A DNA stretch of 64,000 bases from NCBI GenBank assembly GCA_002633005.1, contig NMRA01000006.1:1823359-1887358 (forward strand). Direction: 5' to 3'. A model generated the notes under the pieces. That model was not told the origin of the DNA and ran no database searches. It saw nothing but the letters and a program-made list of their open reading frames with translations. The stretch is from Phoronis australis. Its lineage: Eukaryota; Phoronida; Phoronidae. Positions within the stretch are counted from its first letter, which is position 1. Each line of letters opens with the position of its first letter. Both the position numbers and the translations under genes were made by a program. Positions 1-10,900 of the stretch are shown here, piece after piece.

Positions 1-679
1 AGAAACCAATAAACAGCTTGGAGACACTCTACTTGAACACGACTTAGTATGGTGGCACTTAATAGTTAGGCTGCGGCCTAGGGGTAGGCCTGGCTTGGGG
101 GCATATTTTAGTTAGGTGTTGTATGTAGGCCAAGTGAATGTGGCTTTTTTGTTTTTGTGAACATGTTGAGAATGAAAAAAAGACCACTTGCTCGGCTGTA
201 GCTGCACTCTTCTTTAAGATGGCAGCCCCCAGTACCGTTGCAAATGTGCATTGCCGGGTAGCAACTGAGAAATTGGTAGCCCTCAAAGAAGTTAAATTTG
301 CAAAAAAAACTAGTTGGAACCGATAGGGAATTTGCTTTAGGAATCTAATGTTGGCTTTAGCCGAGCATCGACAGGGAAGTGGAGGTTTTGGGGTGAAAAG
401 TGCTGATTTTGCGTTTTTTGCCCCTATTTTTCTTAGTTTAGCTTGGTTTTCAGTGGGAGTGAAAGGGTCAAAAATACAAGAGATAATAAAGTTTCTGTGC
501 TCATCTATAAGGCTTGTGATGTGAAATTACTCTCTGAAACTTTTCTTTCTTTGCACTGCAGTTTTTGACAGCATGAAGAAAAGGCGAAGAGTCCTTTGAC
601 GTGTGTTCTGATAGGCAAACACCTGTGAGAACTGTTCCGTGCCTCCTATGAGACAGCGGATTGTCATTGTCACGTGATC

Positions 680-790
680 TCCTGGCATGAACTTTTCTCC
701 TGGTAAGAAATTGTATGTCCAAGCGTGTGAATTTTCTGTCCTGGCGTGATAAATTTTCGGCCCTGGAGTGACAAAACATAGGACCGTTAC
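680..790. repeat. degenerate short tandem repeat, CCTGGCGTGA-type
   Basis: Variants of a unit of roughly 20-26 bases follow one another: TCCTGGCATGAACTTTTCT, CCAAGCGTGTGAATTTTCT, CCTGGCGTGATAAATTTTC, then CCTGGAGTGACAAA, with a last CGTGGTAAATTTTGA near 800. The phrase 'GGCGTG(A)TAAATTTT' recurs. Units are too diverged to give an exact period by eye. Confidence 0.4.
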
Positions 791-2785
791 GGCGTGGTAA
801 ATTTTGATTTTTGAGTACATTTTTGACGAACGACATTCATTCTTTTGATACATGGGAAGTTACAAGGGACGCAAAAGAAGCTCCCGTGCAAGCATGTCAA
901 ATTAAACCCTTTTAGTCTTTTAAACGTCTAAAATGAAAAAAAAAAAATCGGAACCACAATATTTTATGGACGATTTTGTTCTCATTTATCCAATAGAAAG
1001 AGTTAGTTAATTTTGCTGATTTTTAGTTTACTTTGTGAGGAACATTCCAACAATGTCTTGTTCCAAATATGTAAGTGATCTACATGTAGTCGCAGTTAAT
1101 ATCTTTCTATAGTAGGAGGGAACCCTGTTTTTGTGATTTCTCGCAAAATGATTTCATCTGCTAGGGCACATTTAATATTTTTCCTTAGAGTAGAGGCCTT
1201 GTGCAGCTTAATCCATTGTTGTGTCAGTGGCTCCTTTGGTTTGTTTTGGGTGATCTTTCCCCCACACGCTTGCTGATTTAACAACGGAACGTAAGAACAC
1301 TTGCGAGACACTTGCAGCGAAGTCTTGGTTTCTGGAACAGAAAGAATGAGTAACGCTCACAATTTAACATTGCAGCCTCGTCGCCGTCCAATCACTTTAG
1401 CAGCGATAATTTTACTAGTATGAGCTTGGAAGACCTCGAGCTTACTTCATTATTTCAACACTCGGTTAATTTTTCGTGATCCTGCATACTCCACTAACTC
1501 GCCGCAAGAAACTTGCACCATGGACCACTACGCGCTCTCTGGGTTTTTAAGCAGGTATTTTGCAAGAGGAAGGTTCCTTATCATGGTCGGCAGATTGGAG
1601 ATAAGAGAGAAGTCTGATGACTCTTTCAGTGGCTTAATTAAAATATTTTGACTGTCCTTTTAAAGACCAAAATTTTGAAAATCATTGCCATTTTACACAC
1701 ATTTTCCACGTGTCCATACAAATCGGTCCCGAAAGAGCTCTATCACTGGTAACAACGAAAACATTTACTCCACACCAACTAGGCCCACCGGAGACAGTAC
1801 CTAAAAGAGCACATTTATAAGCCTATATGGTAGGGACGTGTCGCAAAGTGTTTTTTCGCTCTCTCAAGTAGATCTTGATGGGTATTTTCTCTGCCCTCTC
1901 AAGTAAGTTCGTCATCATGGTTTTCCCCTCGCGAATAACATTCTTGGTAAGTACTTTGACTTTGTGGGACCGGTGGGATCGTCTTGGGTTGATGTTAGAG
2001 TGAAAGAAGCGGCTGCGGGACACAGTCGTCGAAAGTCTGCTTCGTGAAACGACTGAGTCAAGCGGTCTTGCGCTCCACGCAACTATTTTCGAAAAGTATT
2101 TAATTATCTCACAAACTCTCTGAGAATGTACTCATAGCTAGTAGTTATTTGGAGGTGCTAAAAATTTCATGACTAAACCTTTATTCAGTAATTGCGAATT
2201 AAGTGGAACACAATTACCAGCTGTTTTTAGTCTTACGTCACTTCTCATGTTGGGCCCGGGCTCTTCCTTATAGGCCCTCGTCGTTTCAGTGGATCGTCCC
2301 TAGTGACTCGTATACTGATGCGGCCCCTCAGGGATCACAAAAGGCACAAAATCACGCATGTTCAAAAAAAAAAAACAAAGAAAAACGCTGACTACTATGC
2401 ACGTACCTAGCGCACGCACTGAAACTGACCAGCGAGGTGAACCGTTGGAATCCTGCTTAATCTCAAGATTGCGTATGCGTGAACTTGGAACTGAATATTC
2501 ATTTGGCCAATCAGGGGAATTTTTTTTGTTCAGTGTAAAAAATTTTGTAATTATTTGGCCTAATGATCACCCATTAACTCCTTTAGCGTAACTTGTGTCA
2601 ATGACTCGGAGGGACATGTGAATTGTTAATGAATTTATTCTTTGGTGAACAAGATCGCCGATAATAGAAAAAGGATTGGTTAAAATTTACGTTATTTTAT
2701 CAACATGTAATTTGATTTAGTGCAGTTCAAATTTTATGAACGTAAACGAGATTGTTTTACTGAGTGAACGTGTCAAGTTTCCAGG

Positions 2786-2942
2786 CATGCGTTCCGTAGC
2801 GCTAGGACCTTCGCCACGACCTAGCTAAAATCTGGAAAAGTCACGTGCTCTCTTTTGAAATACACGGCAATATCTCACGTAATCTCGCGAAGTCTTGCTT
2901 TTTAGCGAGGTCCTAGCGTTACTGAACGGGAGCCTGGTGTAT
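2786..2942. mobile_element. short inverted-repeat element, MITE-like
   Basis: The left arm around 2790-2815 contains GTAGCGCTAGGACCTTCGC. The right arm around 2908-2932 contains GCGAGGTCCTAGCGTTAC, nearly its reverse complement. The arms enclose about 110 bases with no open frame. This arrangement fits a miniature inverted-repeat transposable element or a long hairpin. No target-site duplication is obvious. No second copy was found in the window, so mobility is inferred only from structure. Confidence 0.4.
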
Positions 2943-3551
2943 TCCAAGTTCGGCGCACCTTCCGCGTACCATTTCATGCGACCGAAAGAAGGCGCTGCCG
3001 TTAGTGAATAAACATCAGGAAAACGAAAAAGAAGGAAGTTAATATCAATATTTTTGGGACTTTTAATTAGTTTATGGTGGAAATAGGCAGCATAAACTCG
3101 ATGAAGGTGGAATAGACAAATGAGAAATATTTAGGTCGGGTTGACCTTATTTTTGATCTTGACCTCTTTTTGATCAGTAAACAAAGATGGTTGCTTGTTG
3201 GAGGCTTAGTCATGGTTCTTAGCTCTACTTCCTTGGAGTCAAGTGTCTTTCCACTTTCTAAGAGATAAGGCAAGGTATGTATTTTGTTCTTTCACTCAGC
3301 TTGTGAATAAGAAAAAGGAAGAGCTACAATTGTTGTGAACCAGGAAACAGTGTGTTAATCAAGAAAATGTGGTTAATTTCCTTTTCTGCCAGTTTTCTAA
3401 CTTTTCTGGCATTGGCTTTTCTCGTGGTACATGAATACATGGTACACGGCACTGTGCTAGCGGTCCCTGATTTAGAGAATCAGTTTCAGTGATCCATTGA
3501 TTAACGGGTGCGTTCTTCCAGTGCAGTGATATATACATCTTAATTACTGTT

Positions 3552-3982
3552 TGGGACTCTTATACCCAAAAAGACATTGCAGTTGTAGAGAAAGTACAGA
3601 GGAGAGTAGGCAATGACCGTCGCCTCTGTTGGCCCGACCAGAGGCGATGCAGCTCCTATAGGCGCTCCATATGCCGGAAGCTACCCTAAAATGGTCCACC
3701 CTCAGCCACAGACGCAAAATCTGTTAGCTAAATATGTTTTACAAATATTATAAGAAGTCGGTGATCATTAACTCTGATGTTGCGCTCATCGCAGATCTTA
3801 CTATCTTGGGCATCTGTACCAGAAGGTCATCCAACTATAGTATTCCAATAAATGAGACAGATTACAGGAAAACGATATTCTTTCCTAGAACAGTCACGGA
3901 CTGGAATAGCTTGCCAGGCTGCATTACATCAGTCCCTTCTCTTGATATCTTTGTCAGCAAGCTATCTGCCTTTCTGAAGTAA
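3552..3982 (+). pseudogene. non-LTR retrotransposon reverse transcriptase C-terminal remnant, copy 1
   Basis: Reading from 3552 gives WDSYTQKDIAVVEKVQRRV, the signature seen just downstream of the palm in Jockey/CR1/L2-type reverse transcriptases (WDPYTQKDI..IEKVQRRAAR). The frame is then broken by a stop near 3689. Coding sense resumes in another frame as an 82-codon open stretch at 3734-3982. It contains FFPRTVTDWNSLP followed by SVPSLDIFVSKLSAF, the typical end of these polymerases (SFFPRTIRDWNSLP...LDSFKSRL). The element is therefore 5'-truncated and frameshifted, so it is a dead copy. The downstream AAGTAGAAGAAGAA near 4204 is compatible with the 3' tail of such elements. Confidence 0.85.
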
Positions 3983-4136
3983 CATAGTGGAGTGCCTCCA
4001 TTTGGAGCACCTGCTTAGTGACTGCCTTATCTGTTAGTGATCTAGCTATGTTAACCGACCTCTGAAGTGACCACTATGCATATATATTCTTTTAAATCTG
4101 TTATAGTTGTTCTCGTTTTTGTTGATCTTCATTGTT

Positions 4137-4182
4137 ATACAGTGACATAATACTCTGTTATACAGTGACATAATACTCTGGA
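4137..4182. repeat. two tandem copies of a 23-bp unit
   Basis: The unit GTTATACAGTGACATAATACTCT occurs twice back to back in the tail of the retrotransposon remnant. It occurs again at about 5354-5399 because of the larger duplication. Confidence 0.85.
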
Positions 4183-4377
4183 GAGAGTGTGGTCACTTAA
4201 ACCAAGTAGAAGAAGAATGTTAACGCTAGCCTGCCAGCTAGTTGTATGAAGATTATCGTCATTATACAACAAGGCCTAGGTACCACTGACGCTGTGTGTT
4301 CAGCACTGGCAGACCTCGAAATTGCACAAAACCAGGGTACTTCTGCTCATCACATTGCCGTGAAACTTGTATCAACA

Positions 4378-4505
4378 TGTAGAGCTAAAGACCGGACGGG
4401 GTGCATGCAAAATCTGTGAATCAACCCACACTCACCTTGCTCATTATAGCCGTTTAAGTGAAACGTCATTTTCTTGCCTAATTCTTCGCCTTTTGTAAAG
4501 TCTTT
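4378..4505. repeat. dispersed repeat segment shared with 53035-53172
   Basis: The order of phrases TAGAGCTAA.GACCG, AAAATCTGTGA, ACTCACCTTGC, GCCGTTTAA.TGAAA and CTTCGCCTTTTGTAA is the same here (and in the duplicate at 5595-5722) as at 53035-53172 about 48 kb away. Roughly 130 bases are shared at moderate divergence, so this is a dispersed family rather than a single-copy intergenic sequence. Confidence 0.7.
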
Positions 4506-4768
4506 TGTTGTTTTAAAGTAGTACGCTCANAAAGGAAGAGCTACAATTGTTGTGAACCAGGAAACAGTGTGTTAATCAAGAAAATGTGGTTAATTTCCTT
4601 TTCTGCCAGTTTTCTAACTTTTCTGGCATTGGCTTTTCTCGTGGTACATGAATACCTGGTACACGGCACTGTGCTAGCGGTCCCTGATTTAGAGAATCAG
4701 TTTCAGTGATCCATTGATTAACGGGTGCGTTCTTCCAGTGCAGTGATATATACATCTTAATTACTGTT

Positions 4769-5199
4769 TGGGACTCTTATACCCAAAAAGACATTGCAGT
4801 TGTAGAGAAAGTACAGAGGAGAGTAGGCAATGACCGTCGCCTCTGTTGGCCCGACCAGAGGCGATGCAGCTCCTATAGGCGCTCCATATGCCGGAAGCTA
4901 CCCTAAAATGGTCCACCCTCAGCCACAGACGCAAAATCTGTTAGCTAAATATGTTTTACAAATATTATAAGAAGTCGGTGATCATTAACTCTGATGTTGC
5001 GCTCATCGCAGATCTTACTATCTTGGGCATCTGTACCAGAAGGTCATCCAACTATAGTATTCCAATAAATGAGACAGATTACAGGAAAACGATATTCTTT
5101 CCTAGAACAGTCACGGACTGGAATAGCTTGCCAGGCTGCATTACATCAGTCCCTTCTCTTGATATCTTTGTCAGCAAGCTATCTGCCTTTCTGAAGTAA
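4769..5199 (+). pseudogene. non-LTR retrotransposon reverse transcriptase remnant, duplicate copy
   Basis: This is the second copy of the remnant at 3552-3982, carried by the 1217-bp duplication. It has the same stop codon and frame shift at the equivalent places, so it was not inserted independently. If the duplication is an assembly artefact, this entry does not exist in the real chromosome. Confidence 0.85.
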
Positions 5200-5746
5200 C
5201 ATAGTGGAGTGCCTCCATTTGGAGCACCTGCTTAGTGACTGCCTTATCTGTTAGTGATCTAGCTATGTTAACCGACCTCTGAAGTGACCACTATGCATAT
5301 ATATTCTTTTAAATCTGTTATAGTTGTTCTCGTTTTTGTTGATCTTCATTGTTATACAGTGACATAATACTCTGTTATACAGTGACATAATACTCTGGAG
5401 AGAGTGTGGTCACTTAAACCAAGTAGAAGAAGAATGTTAACGCTAGCCTGCCAGCTAGTTGTATGAAGATTATCGTCATTATACAACAAGGCCTAGGTAC
5501 CACTGACGCTGTGTGTTCAGCACTGGCAGACCTCGAAATTGCACAAAACCAGGGTACTTCTGCTCATCACATTGCCGTGAAACTTGTATCAACATGTAGA
5601 GCTAAAGACCGGACGGGGTGCATGCAAAATCTGTGAATCAACCCACACTCACCTTGCTCATTATAGCCGTTTAAGTGAAACGTCATTTTCTTGCCTAATT
5701 CTTCGCCTTTTGTAAAGTCTTTTGTTGTTTTAAAGTAGTACGCTCA

Positions 5747-7840
5747 TGCCACGTCCACGCGCCATTTCCTAAAATTTTGCGACATCTCAGGAAATGATGA
5801 TAGCTTCACAGCAGTAAAGTTGGTTCTGAAATTTGGTTTACTGGTATTAAAATACTAAGAACATGTAACTAAATGAAACCAGTTCCGATAATTTGTTGAG
5901 ACATATACGCAACCTCGTGGAAAAAGGAGGTTAAACGCCAATTTTTCCAACACCGGTAAACAATTTAGTTCACTTAAGTAAGAGTGTAGTTTTTAATGAC
6001 ATTAATTTTGTGTCAGATTTTATCTGGTTAATGTTTTACCCACATCGGCGCTTAGCTTTATATTTAGCATACACCTTTGCGCCAAGGCTATCTTAACACA
6101 TGCCGACGGCAGGTATTGAACATGGGACCCAGTGTTACCGTAGAGTCAAGCATCTAAACCGTTCAGGCAATTGCCACTTGGCAGGTGATTTAGTATAGAA
6201 AATTCTACTTGCCGTTGGCAGGTGTTGAACCTAGGCTGCTGGCGTGAGAGTCGACCATACGAGCTGTTCAGCCAATAGATTTGCAACTTGGCAAATAATT
6301 CAGAGAGAGCGCGTGACTCGTTACAACACAGTGACAGTGACTCCTGCACTGGACTGAAGTGAACCCAGAGGTCTTGCTCTTTGAGGATAAAGGGTAGTAG
6401 TCGAATAGGTGGGTCCCTGATTTAAGATTGATTTGAGAACCAGTTACTACCACAAAGGTGGGACCTGTCTCAGTGTGATATCGAAAAATAGAGAAGCTTG
6501 TAGCTCTCTATCTGATGCTAAGACAGGCTTGAATGTTCTGAGAACGTGTTATGTGTGACAGGGCTTTAACAGCTTAACCAATAACTGCTCACTTAGGCCT
6601 ACCAGTGGTTTGTGATTCACATCTTGGCTTGCTTTGCAGCTGTTGTCAGCTCCTCGGCAGTTTGGGTAACTATGTATGTCCTTTCACATTTCGTATAGTG
6701 CTTCTGACTGAGGTTGAACTAACTAACATATATTTGTAAGTCACCTCTTGTACAATTTCGGGGGGGGGGCTATGTCCTTGCTCTCATTTTATTTTAATTT
6801 TTATCAGTTTGATGTCCAGCTGTTTTGATGATTGGCAGCTATCAAATGTCAGAGCACCAATCACTGACATGGCACACAGCAAGTTTGGTTTGTCCAGGCA
6901 TTACATTCTTGCATTTATCATACTCTCTTTCAGCAAGGCAGTTGTCGGATATAAGGTGCCCACATTTTGAGAGCCAGTTTGATGTCCGTTGTTCAGTGGA
7001 GAAAACTGATTATCAAAATGTGGACCCATCATCACCGACTGTTACATTGCCTTTGTCATGCTATAATCTAAGTCATTCAATGACAAGTTCATCATTGGTA
7101 GATCTACCTGGAAGATTGTCACCTTCCCCAGATTTTAGTATGGATGTTGAAAGGAATAGATTACTAGTAGAGGAATTTAGATTCTGAGCTTGGCTATTCT
7201 AAACAGATGCAAATATACACTTGACCTGTCTCGGGCTTTGTCAAGTTTGAGTGTATGTGAGTGCACGTGCTTGGCTCTTCTTACTTCTTCACTTCTTCAA
7301 TTGAGCATGTTTACAAAGGATAAAAGTATCAAACTGAAATCGAGGCTGGTGACCTTATCAATTAACTCTTACATGGCTACTTGTCTTGTCACATTGGCAT
7401 TTAGCTTTAGATAGTAGCAAAGTATTGGTCTGTCGTTGCTGATGGCACTAGGGTTTTGAGTTCAAGTCAATCTTACCAATGATTTCAAAGCTATATACCA
7501 TTTTGCCGATGATGTTTCTTGAAGAATAGGCGAATGTGCTTCTACCTGATTGTAGTTCAGGTTCTGTAGTAAGTGCCCTTTGGTAAGAATTCTTGCAGTG
7601 TGTGGTAAAGTGTTTTGTGGAGAGTAGTGAGGGTTACCCTTCTGTGGTAAAGGTTGAGCTCAATGACAGTGAACATCCCTGTTGCTTCTCGGAGTTCACT
7701 GTAACTAGGCACTCTGGAAACTGTCTGCCAAATATTAATTGTATTGTTTGTTAGCTTGTAAGTGATTGTTGCTGAGAAGTAGACTAATTCCCCCACTGTG
7801 CCACCACACTGTTGATGTTTGATGTTGTTCACTGTTTTAG
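5747..7840. other. region upstream of the first recognised adaptor exon
   Basis: It contains a SINE dimer at about 6100-6285 and otherwise unique AT-rich DNA. Open frames at 6825-7187 and 7190-7414 have no recognisable similarity and no matching splice partners. The promoter and untranslated exon of the downstream membrane adaptor are expected upstream of 7841, but I cannot place them. Confidence 0.5.
6100..6285 (-). mobile_element. tRNA-derived SINE, two tRNA-like heads in tandem
   Basis: Read on the minus strand, the segment shows GAACAGCTCG, then GACTCTCACGC (anticodon-loop-like CTCTCAC at 6250-6244), then GGTTCAACACC (internal promoter B-box-like, 6231-6221). A second diverged unit follows toward 6105, with GCCTGAACGG, TTGACTCTACGG and GTTCAATACC. 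The CTCTCAC loop is the one found in tRNA-Glu(CTC). The stems are too damaged for a functional tRNA. A related plus-strand copy lies at 48965-49200. Confidence 0.6.
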
Positions 7841-7953
7841 ATGGTGGCAGGTGTTATCACCCCTGGATTGGCAGTTCCAGTACTGCTCTGCTCTCTGGCG
7901 GTAGCAGTTCTGTTGATAACAGTACTACTTCTCTGTGCAGAAAAGGAAAAGGG
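7841..7953 (+). CDS. PAG1: PAG1-like adaptor, exon 1 (signal-anchor helix)
   Basis: It encodes M1 to K37 plus two bases of G38. The hydrophobic core VPVLLCSLAVAVLLITVLLL is followed by C32 and a charged EKEK stop-transfer patch. The ATG follows an acceptor-like TTTTAG, so an untranslated exon may be spliced directly to it. The donor is GG|GTAAGT. Confidence 0.8.
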
Positions 7954-10900
7954 GTAAGTACCCAATGGGCTGAAGGGAAGACTTAAAGTGGAGCATTCTA
8001 CTGCCTTATCTCTGTGATTATTTGGTCAAATTAGTCAAGAACACAACATATAGCAACGATGTGAATACGAAGTAGGTTGAAAATTGTCAAATGTTTTTAA
8101 GAATGAGATTTGTGTTGAAAATGATCCGCCTTAAATCATTCAACCGTGTCCAGTAAGGATCCTGATGTGGTGTTGGAGAATACCACTACATGAATCGGTC
8201 TGTGCTAGCCCGCGAGGTACGTCATCAGTGCAAAGGTCATTTGCAGAAGTTTTTGTTTTCACATTTACAAGTTTTCAATGGATACAACTGCACTTTGTTT
8301 AGCGTAGATTATGTTAAAATAGCATTGTTGTTTAGATTCTGCTATACATTAGCATAGTTAAGAACATGCAAATACATCTCATAGTTTGTTCCAGCTTTTA
8401 GTAAGCTGTTGCACTCTGGATTTCAGCTAAACTACGCAGTGCCTTTCACATGATTTTTTGGTCATAACTTATGTGCATAATCTATGTGATATTGGACCTC
8501 CTTTAATAGGACCATCCCAGATTACTCTCCTTTGTACTGTAGATAAGAAAACACGTTGCCTCCATTGGTTTCGTTTTGGAATGTCAGAGGTTTGATAGTC
8601 AATTCTCATCTAAGTTTAGAAACTTTGATTTTAGCGTCCTTTAGTAGAGTTCAACGCTGAGGTTAACACCAACTGCGACCTAACTAGGCCTACAATTCCT
8701 CGATTTTGGGGCCAGGTATCGGCCCTATTCTCGTCTGAAAATATTATAAAATCAGGTGAAATTCCCCTCATGAGGCCCAAAAATTCCCCTCAAGGGATTG
8801 AAGATTTCCCTCGAGGTTCGAGTCACTTGCAACTCACACAAGTGTCAATTTGAATGAGTGGAAAATGTTAGTTTTGACTACTTGAGGGAAAGGCTATGAG
8901 GGCTTGTAACAGGTTGGAGGTGCTATTGGTGGTGATCGAAATGTAGAATTCGCCCCTTACCCCTAAAAATTCCCCTCTCAGAAGGCACAGGCACTTTTCC
9001 CCTCAGATGAACGAGGGCCCTAACTATTTCCAAGGAAGACAAATGGGTAATTAGGTAGCCAAAATCAGGAAAACACGCGAGTTGTGTCGCGGTGCTATTG
9101 CATACTTCCCCGTTTTCTTGTTGACTGCATGTTGTGGCGTACTGCATCCCAAGAAAAAAAGCTGCTGTTGAGATGTTATCAAGTGCTTTGACAGTGATTT
9201 TGCCCTCGTTCGGCTCCTACCAAAACCAGATGATCAGATGACATTGATAGGCATGCGCCGTGGCCTGGTGCAGCCAGTCTTCGTGCTGAAAATTTTGATT
9301 TCCATCTGTTTAATTCTGGTTAAATTTTTCTCAGCAAGTGCATGTCGACTCATGTCTTACCTGGTCGCCAAAGACAGTTTGAGGTGGGATTGACGAGCCC
9401 TGTTCACTATCTTCCATTTATGAACACTGATTTCTGATTATTATTATCTTTGAAGTTACTTGTAAGCATATTTGAACTGTGTAGGATCATTGCTTTGCTA
9501 TTTAAAAATCCTCATTTTCAGTGTCAGTTTGGTCTTCCGTGAAAGTTGACAAAAGCTCCTTAAAAATGTGTAACTGTTACAAGTGGTTTCATCTACTTTC
9601 ACTTTTTCCCTACAGCAGTCTGACAGTCACTCTTTGTAGTGTCCAGGTTACATGGGTGGGTCACATCTACCGTAATCGTTCGGGTTAACGCCCATGCTCA
9701 GTTAACCGCCCACCCCTACTTTAGGTGGATTTTCGATTTAACCGCCCACTGCTCAGTTAAGCGCCCCCCTACGATTTTTGAAGATTTCCAGTTAAGCGCC
9801 CACCTCTCGGTTAAGCGCCCATCCCGGACTTTTAAAGAATGAAGATTTAGCGCCCTGTGCTAAGGAAACGGTGATTCCCTGACTTTTACAAAAAGATCGA
9901 TNTCCCTTTGCTTTCATGTGTCAACAGGATCTTCCGTGGGTATGAATAGTCTCAAATTTTTATGCTTGTCTTGCAAACAATCTACCTTACATTTCCGTCA
10001 TTGTTGATTCTGCATTGTGCAGATGCTTTTTAAGCCTGGGCGTCTTGTGCTCAAATGTTTAGAATACTATTTTTGTCCTTTGTCAATTCATGGGGTTGTC
10101 GATTCCTCCATGAGCAACAACTATGTATATTTTCAATGTGTGAGATCTGCAATCTTGCGCGCAATGCACAATTTCCTGTTCACCAGCGGTGTGTGCCACG
10201 TTAACGTTTACTTCTAACATACACGTCTGCTGAATATTGCTTGTGTCTTACGAGCTTAAATTTTGCAGTTGCACTTCCTGAATTAATTACAAAATTACTC
10301 ACGACATCAAGAATTCTACTTCAGGAAGACATTGAATGGTTTTTCATGTATGAAATGTTTTCTTTTATACCGCTAAGCAAAGTATATTCCAGAATTTCCT
10401 ATCGGAATACACTAACTGGAAGCTGAAATTATAACACGTGTGTCAAGTTGCACCGGCACAAATGACGGGGCTCAATTTGCTCAAGCTCAAAACTGGGCAG
10501 CAGATCATGCAAGGAATTTTAGCAAGTTTTAGTTTGATGTCGGTCAGATATGGCTATGTATATCTGATTTCTATTTTCAAGACAAGGAATTTATGAATAT
10601 TAGGAACTTCCCACCGATCTATTTTTGAGATATCCAGCTTCATTTACTGCACATGTTCTGTGCTCCTAGTTGTGTTTTCAAGTAGTTTTTTAAAAGATTT
10701 TGGTAATTGTTGTGATTTGTGTATGAGGTGAGCTGTTATCAAGGTTTTTGACCTATTTTCTTCATTCAAGATTGGCTATGTGAGGAATATTTCAGTGGCC
10801 TTGTGGCTCTGCTGATTGCATTGCACTATCGTGAATGCAGTTCACCTTTTTTGCCCTTTTCTAGTTTCGTCTTGCGATGGAATAGATTTTTCATTGGTTT

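Larger units (their letters stand above)
1..3312. other. intergenic leader region without a supported gene
   Basis: No exon with matching splice sites and protein-like composition was found here. A short open frame begins at an AAGATGGCAG start context at 220 and ends at 326, but it matches nothing I recognise and has no partner exon. The stretch also contains degenerate short tandem repeats around 680-790 and a small inverted-repeat element near 2790-2942, both listed separately. An untranslated first exon of the downstream adaptor gene could lie here unseen. Confidence 0.5.
3313..5746. repeat. 1217-bp direct duplication, two adjacent copies with an N at the junction
   Basis: Copy 1 covers 3313-4529 and copy 2 covers 4530-5746. 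The copies are collinear at a constant offset of 1217, and by eye I see one substitution (3439 A versus 4656 C). The first base of copy 2 is the undetermined base at 4530, and unique sequence resumes at 5747. Near-perfect identity with an N exactly at the joint is what an uncollapsed contig overlap produces. A very recent tandem duplication is the alternative. Confidence 0.95.
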
